Of a DNA stretch of 64,000 bases, positions 1-10,736 are shown in pieces. Source of the DNA: Stichopus chloronotus (lineage: Eukaryota > Echinodermata > Holothuroidea > Aspidochirotida > Stichopodidae); the NCBI GenBank assembly GCA_021234535.1, contig CM037842.1:22817106-22881105 (forward strand). Direction: 5' to 3'. The position numbers and the translations under genes are program-made. The stretch's first letter is position 1; each line of letters begins with the position of its first letter. The notes under the pieces were generated by a model. That model was given only the letters and a program-made list of their open reading frames with translations. It ran no database searches and had not been told where the DNA came from.

Positions 1-525
1 CAACGTCAGCTGTCGCAAGTTGTGTTGGACTTCTGCTATTGACAGTATTGTCATTGGTAACGTTACACTACAGGTACTGTATTATAGTGTAGGCTAGGCT
101 TCGTCGGAGCGAAGTCCTAGTATTGGAACAGTGTAGGCCCAAGCCTATGTTAGGCTCAGTATTGTTATGTGTATTCATCGATGGTCACTGTTGGACTGAG
201 GATAAGGCCATCGGTTGTTCAGGGACCCTGTCACCAGCCTGATGTGAGGAAGTACAGTAGCCTATCCCCACTCGTCAATATTTGGGATCTAAGTTAGCAT
301 AGGAACAATGCACAATGGAACACATGATCATGGCATTCTCGTCAGGCATTTAACAAATAACGGTGTACTGTACACATGGGTGTGTAGCAGGATTGCACAG
401 GTCTTTAAGTTCCAGTTTTCAACGCCTTATCAATAAAGCCTCACAATCAAGTCAACTTTAAGAGGCTACTCTGTCTGACTAGTCTTTAGCTGTTCACTGA
501 ATTTTGAACTGCAGCTTACGTAATT
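1..525. other. Leader upstream of BEL/Pao gag, no gene seen
   Basis: No coding region is seen. A short imperfect hairpin lies at 94-120 (arms CTAGGCTTCG and CGAAGTCCTAG). An AATAAA hexamer at 432-437 could belong to an upstream LTR. The 5' LTR of the element that follows should lie here or beyond the left edge, but I found no stretch that matches the candidate 3' LTR at 6715-7252. Confidence 0.4.
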
Positions 526-1335
526 ATGGAAGAATCCAGGCAAAGTTTAAGTAGTGAACAATACATTTCACCTCCCGATACTTGTGCAGATGGCAATAAA
601 GTGAGCACTGGAGAAATATCACCAGTCTCATGGCTAACAATGGACAAAACAGGTTCATTTAATGGAAATCGGGGAAATGATGATGATGATGGTCGTGCCT
701 CTCAGGCATCTTCTCGCCACTCGTCTAGTAGTACGGCTTCTCGAGCATCAGTGGTCCGGTTAAAGGAAGCAAAGATCAGAGCAGAAATGGCTCGCTTGAA
801 AAGGGAGCAGATTGAAAGAAGGCAAGACCTTGAACGTGAAAAGGGGGAATTTGAGAGGAAGCTAGAAATGTGGGAAGCTGATGCAGAGCAAGAGCAAGCT
901 GAAGTAGAGCTAAGGTTATGGGAAAGGGAAGTCGAAGAAGAAATGAGTCCAAAGTTAGGTTTAGGAGAAGCTCAGGTTGGTAAGGCTTGCGTTGATAGCT
1001 ACAGGCCCACAGAAGATAATACGGCCAACCATTGGTATCAAAGAAGATCGCAAGAAGCACCACAAAGCTCAAGTGTTCCAGCTTGGCAAGGAATTAACCC
1101 TAGACCTACAGGCTACAATTACATGCCAAAATGTGTAGACTTAGGCATTGATAATCAACAGGCTACAATAGGTCAAGCCTTCAGTAATATGTTTAATGTG
1201 TTTAATTTCCCAAAGCCAGAGATTGCACGGTTTGATGGTAATCCAGGAAATTTTTGGACATTTGTTAATGGGTTTGAAGTGAACATTGCAAGTAAGAACA
1301 TTGATGACCGGTCTAAATTAATGTATTTGATTTAG
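526..1335 (+). CDS. BEL/Pao gag, N-terminal part (ends at in-frame stop)
   Basis: A 269-residue open frame starts at an ATG and ends at TAG 1333-1335. Residues about 75-140 are a strongly charged Arg/Glu/Lys helix, probably a coiled coil. From about residue 225 the sequence reads FPKPEIARFDGNPGNFWTF, the start of the DUF1759 capsid-like region of BEL/Pao gag (family knowledge). The downstream frame 1336-4083 is in the same phase and continues this domain, so the TAG looks like a nonsense mutation inside gag rather than a natural end. Programmed readthrough is possible but less likely, because two more frame breaks follow. Confidence 0.85.
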   Translation: MEESRQSLSSEQYISPPDTCADGNKVSTGEISPVSWLTMDKTGSFNGNRGNDDDDGRASQASSRHSSSSTASRASVVRLKEAKIRAEMARLKREQIERRQDLEREKGEFERKLEMWEADAEQEQAEVELRLWEREVEEEMSPKLGLGEAQVGKACVDSYRPTEDNTANHWYQRRSQEAPQSSSVPAWQGINPRPTGYNYMPKCVDLGIDNQQATIGQAFSNMFNVFNFPKPEIARFDGNPGNFWTFVNGFEVNIASKNIDDRSKLMYLI

Positions 1336-4083
1336 TTTTGCGTTGGTCAAGCTAAAGAGAGTATAGAAGATTGCGTTTTGATGCCCTCAGGGGAGGGTTA
1401 TCGTACAGCGTGGCAAATTTTGAGAAATCAGTTTGGACAAGGGCACTTAGTTACTAAATCCCTAGTGGATAAGGTGGTAAACCGGGAACCAATTAAACCA
1501 AATGATGGAAAGGGACTGTGGGATTTAGCAAGGCAGATGAGAAAATGCCAAATAACCCTAAGTCAATTGGGTAATGTTGCCAGCATGAATAATGCAGATA
1601 CCTTAATGAAGGTTCAGAATTTACTGCCACTTTATCTACAAAAGGAATGGGCAAAATGGGCACATGGGCTTATTCAAATGAATGTTGAGCCACAGTTCTA
1701 TCACATGACAGAGTTCTTAGAGCAGTCAGCCCAAGTAGCCAACAATATGTATGGGCAAAATATTGGTGCTAAACCTAGGGTAGAAAGGTCACAAGTATCT
1801 GGTCAAAGGGGTACAGGTTGGTCAAAATTTGACCAGACTTTTAAGAATAAGAAAGTCACTACCTTAGCCACTAGTAGCTCACCTGACAGTAAATCCGAAG
1901 GAAAATCTGGATCTTGTGGGCATAGATGTTGTATTCTGTGTCATGGTAATCATGAATTACCATCTTGTTTTCAGTTCAAGAAGTATTCACTTGACAAGAG
2001 AGTTGCATTTGTCAGAGAAAATCGATTATGTAATAATTGTTTGATTCCAAATCACTTAGCAAAAGGGTGCTTAGTAGCACCTAAGTGTACAATCGATGGT
2101 TGTCATAAGAAACATCATGCTTTGTTACATTTTGGAAATAGAGCTCCATTTAATGTGAGCCAGGGGGTTCAAGGTGGTGGTATCACACAACCACAAGGGG
2201 GAAGTGGTGATGTAATTGGGGCCGGAGTTGAGAACAGGACAGGTCAAAATGAGATCAAGGTTGATCCGAAAGAAGTAAAAACTGGAACTAGTCATCATGC
2301 GACAAGGTCACAGGATCAACAAAAGGTGTGTTTGAGGGCTGTTCCTGTAATGGTTAATGGCACAGGGACAACGAAGGTACAAACATGGGCTTTGTTAGAT
2401 GACGGTAGTAACATTTCACTCTGTGATCAGAGGTTGGTGAGTTTGTTAGGATTGAAGGGCAAACCAACCAAGTTCAACTTAACGACAGTGATAGGTGAAG
2501 GTCCTAGCGAATCCGGTTTAGAGGTTGAGATGACAGCCAGAGCTCTCTCAGGTAATGGTGCAGTGCATCTGCGCAAGGTATGGTCAGTTGATAAACTGCC
2601 AATTGACAAAGGTAGCTTGCCCAGGGTGGAGGATATACAAAGGTGGCCCCACCTTAAGGGTATTGAATTTCCTCAAATTGAAGAGGATCATGTTATGCTT
2701 CTTATCGGGTGCGACGTCCCTGAAGCATTCTGGGCCCTAGAGGAGAAACGTGGGAGGAGGAGAGAACCCTTCGCTATACGGTCACTCCTAGGGTGGACAA
2801 TTATGGGGCCAGTAGGAAGAAGTGCGACCAGGGTAAATGGAAGTGTGCACCATGTACGAGGGGAAGATTTGTCAGTTACAGATCAGATTGCCAGAATATG
2901 GGAGGCTGATTTTGGAGGTCTGTCAGATCTGAATGGTAAGGGAGAGTCCCAGGAGGTTAGGAAAGCTATGGCTATTATGGAAAGGTCAGTGCAGTTGGTT
3001 GATGGGCATTATGAAATGGCATTGCCTTGGTGTTATCCGGGTACTGTTCTTCCCAATAATCGGGAAATGGCTGTAAAGAGATTGAATTTCTTAAAGAAAA
3101 GATTGGAAAGGGATACTGTGTTATGCGAGAGGTACACAGCCACAATGAATGACTATTTTAGTAAAGGTTATGCAAAAAGGGTACACTCAGAAAGTGTGCC
3201 AGAAGTCAATGAGGAAGTCTGTACTGATAACAAGCAGTGTGCTTTAGGTAGCACCAGTAATGAGGTCGATCATGTTGAGTCAGGTGTTGATAGAAGCACA
3301 GGTACCACGGAGAGAGGAGAGGTTAATAAGAATGTGTGGTATCTTCCCCACCATCCGGTGATGCACCCTCATAAACCAGAAAAGGTGGGAGTGGTTTTTG
3401 ATTGTGCTGCCAAGCATAATGGTATTTCATTAAATGACTGTTTACTTCAGGGACCTGACTTTTCTAACAGCCTGCTGGGAGTTTTGTTGAAATTTAGGCA
3501 GGGTCCGGTGGCAATTGCTGCAGACATAGAGTCAGTGTTTCTGCAGGTAGGGGTGGCTGAGGAAGATTGTGACTCGCTACGGTTCTTATGGTGGCCCAAA
3601 GGTGATCTCAGTCGAGACCCTGTTGATTACAAGATGGTGGTTCACCTTTTCGGTGCCACCTCTTCACCTAGTTGTGCAGGATTTGCATTGAAGAGGACTG
3701 CCCTCGATAATGAGAAATATTTAGATTGGGAGACGATTCAGACCGTCAGGAATAATTTCTACGTAGATGATTGTTTAAAATCAGTTGAAACTCCTGCCAA
3801 GGCTATCGAGTTGTCACAGCAGTTACGGGAGTTACTTGGTAAGGGGGGATTCCGACTCACTAAATGGATTAGTAATGATCGAGAAGTTTTGATGTCCATA
3901 CCTGAAGCAGAGAGGGCCTCCTCTGTAAAGTCATTGGATCTAGATGGGTTGCCCCTTGAACGGGCACTAGGAATTCAGTGGGATGTTGAAAGGGATGATC
4001 TCACATTCAGCATCGCGCAGAGGTCAAACCCGCCACAAGGAGGGGGGTACTTTCAATCATTAGTTCATTGTTTGATCCGTTAG
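1336..4083 (+). CDS. BEL/Pao polyprotein: gag C-terminus, protease, reverse transcriptase
   Basis: This frame is in phase with the gag frame before the stop; the first internal ATG is at 1378, giving 901 codons to 4083. Counting from 1378, residues about 1-140 complete the gag domain. Cys/His-rich zinc knuckles lie at about 180-250. The protease active site reads LLDDGSNIS at about 339-347 (DUF1758-like retropepsin). Reverse transcriptase covers about 680-870, with AADIESVFLQV carrying the first catalytic Asp and FYVDD near 3758-3772. The natural frame is lost near 4020-4030 next to a G-rich run, so the last 20 or so residues to the TAG at 4081-4083 are out-of-frame sequence. Confidence 0.88.
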   Translation, partial: FCVGQAKESIEDCVLMPSGEGYRTAWQILRNQFGQGHLVTKSLVDKVVNREPIKPNDGKGLWDLARQMRKCQITLSQLGNVASMNNADTLMKVQNLLPLYLQKEWAKWAHGLIQMNVEPQFYHMTEFLEQSAQVANNMYGQNIGAKPRVERSQVSGQRGTGWSKFDQTFKNKKVTTLATSSSPDSKSEGKSGSCGHRCCILCHGNHELPSCFQFKKYSLDKRVAFVRENRLCNNCLIPNHLAKGCLVAPKCTIDGCHKKHHALLHFGNRAPFNVSQGVQGGGITQPQGGSGDVIGAGVENRTGQNEIKVDPKEVKTGTSHHATRSQDQQKVCLRAVPVMVNGTGTTKVQTWALLDDGSNISLCDQRLVSLLGLKGKPTKFNLTTVIGEGPSESGLEVEMTARALSGNGAVHLRKVWSVDKLPIDKGSLPRVEDIQRWPHLKGIEFPQIEEDHVMLLIGCDVPEAFWALEEKRGRRREPFAIRSLLGWTIMGPVGRSATRVNGSVHHVRGEDLSVTDQIARIWEADFGGLSDLNGKGESQEVRKAMAIMERSVQLVDGHYEMALPWCYPGTVLPNNREMAVKRLNFLKKRLERDTVLCERYTATMNDYFSKGYAKRVHSESVPEVNEEVCTDNKQCALGSTSNEVDHVESGVDRSTGTTERGEVNKNVWYLPHHPVMHPHKPEKVGVVFDCAAKHNGISLNDCLLQGPDFSNSLLGVLLKFRQGPVAIAADIESVFLQVGVAEEDCDSLRFLWWPKGDLSRDPVDYKMVVHLFGATSSPSCAGFALKRTALDNEKYLDWETIQTVRNNFYVDDCLKSVETPAKAIELSQQLRELLGKGGFRLTKWISNDREVLMSIPEAERASSVKSLDLDGLPLERALGIQWDVERDDLTFSIAQRSNPPQGGGYFQSLVHCLIR

Positions 4084-4679
4084 GGATCATGGGACCTTAT
4101 GTGCTCAAAGGTAAGATGATCTTACAAGAGGTCTGTCGTGGAAATCTAGGATGGGATGAAGAAATTCCAGCTGAGCTGGCAAATGTTTGGAATCAGTGGT
4201 TAACAGAGTTGCCGGTATTGGCCAGGGTGAAGGTGGACAGGTGTGTTATGCCAAAGGCATTTAATCATTTGGTAGCAGTAGAACTCCGTAACTTTTCTGA
4301 TACCTCAGAAAAAGGCTATGCCGCCGTTTCATATTTGAGGTTGGTGGATGTTGACAAAAATGTTCACTGTAGTTTTGTTATGGCCAAAACAAGGCTTAGT
4401 CCATTAAAAACAATTACTATCCCACGTCTAGAGTTAACGGCAGCTGTTTTGGCAGTGCAGTTGAGTCAGGTAATTCAAGCTGAGCTGCCATTGAATTTGA
4501 CTAAAGTTGTGTACTGGACAGACTCAACGTCTGTTATACAATATGTCAAAAATGAAAGTAAACGCTTTCACACATTCGTTGCAAACAGGATTGCCAAAAT
4601 AAGGAATGCTACACTTCTTCTCAGTGGTTTCATGTGGGGTCCGAAGAGAACCCGGCTGATGAGGGCTCTCGTGGACTAG
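4023..4679 (+). CDS. BEL/Pao: end of RT, Peptidase_A17 and RNase H-like region
   Basis: This segment continues pol in another phase; the first ATG is at 4068. It opens with the conserved SSLFDPLGIMGPYVLKGK segment that follows reverse transcriptase in BEL/Pao elements. LSPLKTITIPRLELTAAVLA carries the RNase H Glu, and VVYWTDSTSVIQYV carries the next Asp. These are the usual RNase H positions in the region annotated as Peptidase_A17. The frame is lost again near 4610-4618, just before the linker to integrase, so the last 20 or so codons to 4679 are not genuine. Confidence 0.83.
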   Translation, partial: VKPATRRGVLSIISSLFDPLGIMGPYVLKGKMILQEVCRGNLGWDEEIPAELANVWNQWLTELPVLARVKVDRCVMPKAFNHLVAVELRNFSDTSEKGYAAVSYLRLVDVDKNVHCSFVMAKTRLSPLKTITIPRLELTAAVLAVQLSQVIQAELPLNLTKVVYWTDSTSVIQYVKNESKRFHTFVANRIAKIRNATLLLSGFMWGPKRTRLMRALVD

Positions 4680-6367
4680 GTGGAGAGCAAATGCAAAAAT
4701 GTAAGTGGTTGTCAGGACCCAATTTTCTCTGGCAGGGAGAAGAATTTTGGCCAACTCCTCCCCTGGTACTTAAAGAGTCGGGTTATGAGGTGGATATGGA
4801 TGGTCTAGAGGGTGATCCAGAGGTAAAGTCCGGAGAAAAGGTGTGTCATGTAACCCATACTGATGTAGTAAAGGGTACGTTAGACAAATTCTTTGATCAT
4901 TATTCTTCATGGAATGCTCTTCGTAAGGGTGTAGCTTGGTTGCTACAGTTCAAGAAATATTTGTGCAGTATGAATAAAACGAAGGGAGATATGACAAAGG
5001 TTGAGCAGGGTAGATTGTCAGCAAGTGAAATTGCTGAAGCAGAAAATGCCATTTTCAAGTATGTTCAAAGGATTTCCTTTCCTGGTATTCAAGGGGAGGT
5101 TGAGGAATTACCGGTAAGAAAGTGGAATAAGGATTCCAGATTAAAGGGGTTGCTTAAGTTGCGCCCAGTATCGATCGATGGTGTTATGCGTGTTGGTGGG
5201 CGTATCAAACATGCTCCAGTGTCAGAGGATGTTAAGCATCCTATTATTTTACCTTGTCACCATCATGTGACGGATCTTATTACTGTGCATTTCCATGCTA
5301 TGGTAGGTCACTCAGGGGCCGGAATGACCTGGTCATCATTGAGCCAGAAATTTTGGGTTATGCGAGGTGGAGGTGCTGTTAAAAGGGTCTTGGGAAAATG
5401 TTTTCTGTGTCGAAAACGGAATGCCCCGTTGGGTAAACAGATTATGGCAAATTTACCACCTCCTAGAGTTACTCCTGAAGAACCGCCTTTTACGTTTACA
5501 GGTGTGGACTATTTTGGTCCGCTTTATGTGAAGCAGGGAAGAAGTCATGTTAAACGTTATGGTTGTTTGTTCACCTGCTTAACAGTCAGGGCTGTCCATA
5601 TTGAGGTAAGCCACTTATTAGATACTGACGCATTCATTAATGTTCTTAGGAGATTTATGAGTAGAAGGGGAAATCCACGGTGTATCTATAGTGACAACGG
5701 TACTAATTTCACTGGTGGGGAAAGAGAACTTCGTGAGAATCTTCTTCAGTTCAATGAGCAAAGGATATCCAACCATTTGATTCAGAGGGGTATTGAATGG
5801 CATTTTAATGCTCCTACGGCAAGTCACATGGGGGGCATTTGGGAAAGGTTGGTGAGGTCAGTTAGGAGAATCTTGAAAGCTATGTTGGGAGAACAAGTTG
5901 TATCTGATGAAGTGTTACTCACCGTTATGGCCGAGGTGGAGTCAATTTTGAATTCGAGGCCACTTACCAAGCTTAGTTTTGATCCTCGTGATGAGGAACC
6001 CCTCACTCCGAACCATCTCCTTTTGTTAAGAGCCAACAAGTCATTACCTCCAGGTGTGTTTGGTATCACTGATTCATATGGTAGGAGGAGATGGAAACAG
6101 TCTCAGTATATGGCAGATCAATTCTGGCATCGTTGGCTAAAAGAGTATTTGCCTGTGTTACAATTGAGACAGAAGTGGACCCTACCCCATCGTAATTTTA
6201 AAGTAGGGGATTTGGTTTTGGTTGTGAATGAAAATGGTTCTCGTTGTCAGTGGCCATTAGGAAGAGTGTTGGAGGTTTATCCAGATAAGGAAGGTTTGGT
6301 CAGACAGGTGGAGGTCAAAGTTGGAGACAAAATTTTTAAGAGGCCTATTGTGAAATTATGCCTTTAG
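4613..6367 (+). CDS. BEL/Pao integrase with H2C2 zinc-binding and DUF5641-like tail
   Basis: The open frame runs to TAG 6365-6367. It opens with SEENPADEGSRGL, the usual RNase H to integrase linker of the group. The Integrase_H2C2 zinc-binding domain has its histidine pair in HHHVTDLITVHFHAMVGHSG and its Cys pair in CFLCRK. The integrase core retains D-D-E: Asp in GVDYFGPL, Asp in YSDNGTNF and Glu in GGIWERLVRSV. The C-terminal 90 residues, from WHRWLKEYLPVLQLRQKW through NFKVGDLVLVV, match the DUF5641-type tail. The catalytic set looks intact, so this is the best preserved part of the element. No initiator is expected because the protein is a polyprotein fragment. Confidence 0.88.
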   Translation, partial: TSSQWFHVGSEENPADEGSRGLGGEQMQKCKWLSGPNFLWQGEEFWPTPPLVLKESGYEVDMDGLEGDPEVKSGEKVCHVTHTDVVKGTLDKFFDHYSSWNALRKGVAWLLQFKKYLCSMNKTKGDMTKVEQGRLSASEIAEAENAIFKYVQRISFPGIQGEVEELPVRKWNKDSRLKGLLKLRPVSIDGVMRVGGRIKHAPVSEDVKHPIILPCHHHVTDLITVHFHAMVGHSGAGMTWSSLSQKFWVMRGGGAVKRVLGKCFLCRKRNAPLGKQIMANLPPPRVTPEEPPFTFTGVDYFGPLYVKQGRSHVKRYGCLFTCLTVRAVHIEVSHLLDTDAFINVLRRFMSRRGNPRCIYSDNGTNFTGGERELRENLLQFNEQRISNHLIQRGIEWHFNAPTASHMGGIWERLVRSVRRILKAMLGEQVVSDEVLLTVMAEVESILNSRPLTKLSFDPRDEEPLTPNHLLLLRANKSLPPGVFGITDSYGRRRWKQSQYMADQFWHRWLKEYLPVLQLRQKWTLPHRNFKVGDLVLVVNENGSRCQWPLGRVLEVYPDKEGLVRQVEVKVGDKIFKRPIVKLCL

Positions 6368-6714
6368 GAAGGTGCTCTGTAAGCACTTTAAGTAAGATTT
6401 CTGGTTGCTAAGTAGCTTCAGAAAATGTTGTAAAGGTTTCTAAGTTCTTTGTGTACGCATTATGTTACATGGTCGGCTAACAGTTAACTGGTGATGTTAG
6501 TCGCTCAATTGTGACATTTCTTCAAGTCATTAACGTTGGATATATTGTGATGAAGAGGTACTAGGATTACTCCGTTCAAAGTATACAAGGATTGTGTTTA
6601 TACTGTACTGTAGTTTCGTATATCATTAATGAAAGTTGGGATGAAATTTAGTAAGCTGCTGCATAGGATAGTGTTTGGAATGAATTCCCTTCAGTACATT
6701 CATTGGGGCCGGTA
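6368..6714. other. 3' untranslated part of BEL/Pao element
   Basis: No coding signal is seen between the integrase stop and the candidate 3' LTR. The purine-rich CATTGGGGCCGG at 6701-6712 sits where a polypurine tract would prime plus-strand synthesis. Confidence 0.5.
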
Positions 6715-7252
6715 TGTTGCAGCAGCAGAGTTAACTATGGAAAGGTCATGACCTGATGTTAATTATATGGTAATGTATGCATGCATGTGACGGGATGCGC
6801 CGGGAAGAGGGTCTGCAAATGATTTTTGGAGCAGACAGGTGTGTTTAAGGCCGGAGATTTTCACGGTTGTAAACCGGCAGGGCGAGGGCAGAAGTTTTGT
6901 TTAGACGGTAGTAATTTTATTAACTCAAGTGTTCTGTATTTGACTGGCGGAAGAAATCATCGAAATAATAAAGACAGCAAGTGTAACAGATCATAAATTG
7001 TTTCAACTTTCGACCTCATGTTTTGGTGTCACTGTATGTGTATTAAAGGTATTCAGGCTACGCATGTACATATAAGGCCTACATGGATGGACTGAGGTTG
7101 TACAGGCCCTATCGTCTCCATAATCTTTTGGTTCGCATGGGCGGAGTTTACATTCATGTATCCCGGCATAAAGGACGGAAACTGTGGTCGCTTCTAAGGC
7201 TCTTCCATTTTATTTTGGCACTGTAACCCAGGCGGAACTTTGGACGGTTACA
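6715..7252 (+). repeat. Candidate 3' LTR of the BEL/Pao element
   Basis: The stretch starts TGTTGCAGCAGC directly after the polypurine-like tract and could end at GGTTACA, giving about 538 bp. An AATAAA signal is at 6967-6972. The call rests on position and TG...CA ends only, because no matching 5' LTR is visible in the window. Confidence 0.4.
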
Positions 7253-10200
7253 CTGCATCCATCAGTTATATGAAAATTAAGACGATGGAATTGTCGCATT
7301 TATTCTAGTATTGAAAGGGAAAGAATGGGGAAAAATACATGGGCTTCTCATATTATTATATTTAAAAAAAAATGAAAGAAAGAAGAGCAATCCTCTTTAT
7401 TTCATATTTTTTCATGCTAATATAAAAAAGGGGGAGATGCTCGGATTGATTTTTTTTCTAGCATGTATACATCATAACGGCTACCATCATAATGTTGCAA
7501 CGATGGTGCAGATCTGTCTTCTTGTTGCAATGAACACGAACTTGGGAGGTACAACATCCCCGGTCATAGAGTGGTTTCGTGGTTGGTGAAGCCAATGTCT
7601 ACCACACGCTCTTGCAATCTTTGCTATATATCTGTCATTTTCAATCTTTCCAAACGTACTGCCGTTGCTGCTATAGGTATTTGCAGCCAGTACAGTATAC
7701 GTCAAAAATGCAAACAACTCACGTAATTGACGTTTCTGTAGTCCACCTTCAGGCACGCCTACAAGTCGTCTTTATTTGTATATGATTACCCTAGATATGG
7801 GCCTTAGCAACACATCATCACTTCTGACAACGGTATCGACGTATAATTCTGGTACAATGACGTATACCGTCAGTACAGTAACATAAGATTTTGATATAAA
7901 TTACATAAATTTTTAGTACAATGCAAAACATTTTGATATAATGACGTATAAGGTTCGATATAAAGTCGTATATATTTGTTATATAGACGGTATAACAACG
8001 TAACAAATAGACATGTAACTAGATTGTAACATGAACTGCCATTGATCAGAGAGGACATGGACTGAGGAATTTAAAGGCCCACAGTATATACTTTTAATTT
8101 ATACTCTATTAAAAACACTAGAAAATAAGTTGATGACCAGACAGAGAGAAAAGCGAACAACGTCATGCTATACATATGTCAATACAATTTTTCTATCATA
8201 TTGCTTAAATCAGCATGTGTAAACGAAACTTATTCGATTATGTTTCAATAACGTCTTAAGTAACGTATTGACGATTTTGTTCAGTAACTGTTAGACGACG
8301 CACAGCAACAATCACTCATAATACCAAACTCAGTCTTCAGACAAGTATGTTAGCAATCATAAGAAAATCCTCCTAAGTTAAAGTTTTAATGTCAATTTTA
8401 AATTCCCTAACAACTGTGGTGGAACGTGGTTTTACCAAACAAACAAATGAAATGCTCTTACTTTATGAATAAAAAATTATTCATAGTGTTACAGCTACTA
8501 GAATGATACGGATCAAACGTTTATAGTCTGCCCATGTTCAATTTATAGCCATACAGCTATGAAACACAAAGTTCTTATTTTAAAAAAAGAAAAACATTAA
8601 TTAACCATGACAAAACTAGACACCAGTCACAAGTGGAAAGTTAAACCTAATGAGAAGTCTCCAACTTTATCAAATTTATCCATAATCGTTGGAAAACACA
8701 ATTAATGAAAGATTCCCCCTACTTCTCTGAAACACGTTTTCCATGTAAGTAATTGTTCTTCTAAAATATACCTAAAGTAATAAATTTCTTTCTTTTGTAA
8801 AGCAACAGCACAAAAAAGAAGGACAACTGAAATCATTGACCTGTTGTTCCACCGTCACAAAATTCACACATCACATTATAATCTGTCACGCACGATGGTA
8901 CCATCAGATTTACCAACAAGCACTGGCGATTTTCTATCTTTGTATGACAAAATAGCGTTCCAGATTTGTTAAAAACATTTTAGCTCTTAGACTAGTAATG
9001 GAGGATAAGCTACATTTTGATTCATGTTAACATGCGTAACGCTAAATTAACTTCAATTAAAAAGGGTCATGTCGTGCTCTCTACGAGCTGCAAAAGTACA
9101 CTTGGATCAACCACCTTCAATTCTGTATAGTTTTCATCATTTTAAGAAGTCCCAGCTTTCCGTACGCCATGTAGTTTGTGTACTTATGTACACCTTTCGT
9201 ACTGGCTTTTAGTTTGTTTACTTATGGAGGTCAATATGCAACATATTAAAAAAACCAAATAATCAGCGTAATAATGTTAGTTTCCAAAATATTTGTGAAA
9301 ATGAAATGTATCAAAAGATACTACTGACTACTATTTAGTCATAGATCATCACTATTTCATATCACTATCATAATATCATAAGAAATTCCCACAGGGGAGG
9401 GGTGCCCTTCCCATTTTAGTACCGGGAGGTGGGTAACTCTCCTCCCTACTCATTCAAACCTTTTGCTTCAATGTTGCCTTCCTGAAATATTGACTATACG
9501 AGCACTTTTTAAGGGTAACCTCAGGTCACCATAAAATGACCTTTACACTTTTTCTAGGACATGTGGAAAATGGTGCTTCATTTTACATCACTTACCAGGT
9601 ATGAAGTATCTTTTGGTTTTCTCTATTGGGATATAGTAATTAAGGGTTTTGATCCTATCGGTGATGGTGATGTGGGTTTTCACCTCCACAGAAAAGCAAA
9701 ACGAATAACACACTCTATATGGTTCATATCAGATTATATCTGCTGGTTCCCATATCATGTAATCGTGGTTACACATATATCGTAAAAGCTTACACCTTTG
9801 ACGTCAGGTTACCTCAAAGTTGTCTACATTCCCCAATATAGATTACATTTTCATGCCAAGTATAAATTTCCATCAAGGCTACCTGTTCATCAGGTGTCCA
9901 CCATTTGACCTAAAGATGACCCCAAATGACCATCAACATCATCTTAACTATAAGGGCAATTTACGTTACGTGGTTCTATGTATGATAGGTTATTCACCCT
10001 TCATCATACATTGTATATAAATAAGGGTATCTGTTTTTATAGTTGGACTTTCAACTTTACCAAGAAAAGATACACCAATATAACGTTTTTCCTTCATGAC
10101 ATCACTTTGAAAAGGTTCCGTGTTAACCCAAATGACATTTGACATGTAAAAGTTAGAATGAACTAACCAATTTTTGTTTCTGTGAAGTAATTATGAGTGT

Positions 10201-10736
10201 TTGTTAAACTATGACATGCTGCGTATGTGGAGATGTGGTGCGTACTCTGTCTTTGTAATATTGCAGTATCTATTGTTTGTTGTATATTTCTCATATCATC
10301 AAGTGAAATGTACTGAGTAATGAGTACACAGGACATTTCTTGATGTACGATGATGACTGATGTACATCATGTATACCAGCTTCTTGCCTTGAGATTCCGT
10401 GTGCACACGGTTTCAAAACAAAAAAAATAGCAATGCTCACCCCAATTGATTCCATCAAACGTAATCGGCCTTTCCATCCAATGTGGAACAACTATATGCT
10501 AAATATGACATTTGTCCAAGCTAACGTAACTGAAGTATCGTGTTTACAACATTTTACTTATTTGACCATGGTTGACTTCAAATAAGCTTTGACCCTTCAA
10601 TAAGGGGGATAGCAATATTTCTCTTATAAAGCACAAACAAACTATAATGATATTTGTGCAAGCTTCTTCATTTGATACAGCGTGTTGAAAAAGTTTTCTA
10701 GTTTTACCTACATTGAATCCAGATGACGTTCGACCC
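7253..10736. other. Gene-free stretch, degenerate repeats
   Basis: I see no supported gene. From 7,840 to 8,000 there are recurring ATGACGTATA-type words. Near 9,170-9,230 a short segment is doubled (TAGTTTGTGTACTTATG and TAGTTTGTTTACTTATGG). Between about 9,500 and 10,740 many loosely spaced TGACCTTTGACC-like and AAATGACC words suggest an old dispersed repeat. Short open frames here lack any recognisable domain. Confidence 0.5.

Larger units (their letters stand above)
526..7252 (+). mobile_element. BEL/Pao LTR retrotransposon, nearly complete but broken
   Basis: Coding order along the plus strand is gag (DUF1759-like), zinc knuckles, aspartic protease (DUF1758-like), reverse transcriptase, Peptidase_A17/RNase H region, integrase zinc-binding domain, integrase core and a C-terminal DUF5641-like domain. 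This order defines the BEL/Pao group. The coding part is about 5.8 kb. It is interrupted by one in-frame TAG at 1333-1335 and by frame changes near 4020-4030 and 4610-4618. Otherwise long stretches remain open, so the copy is fairly young but not autonomous as assembled. A polypurine-like stretch at 6701-6712 precedes a possible 3' LTR. The 5' LTR is not identified, so the left boundary is provisional. Confidence 0.9.

Noticed and set aside
193..8080. Recurring TGGACTGAGG ... AGGCC motif (near 193, 7085, 8056) as LTR evidence
   Set aside because: Only about 20 bp are shared and the copies do not extend; the third lies outside the element.
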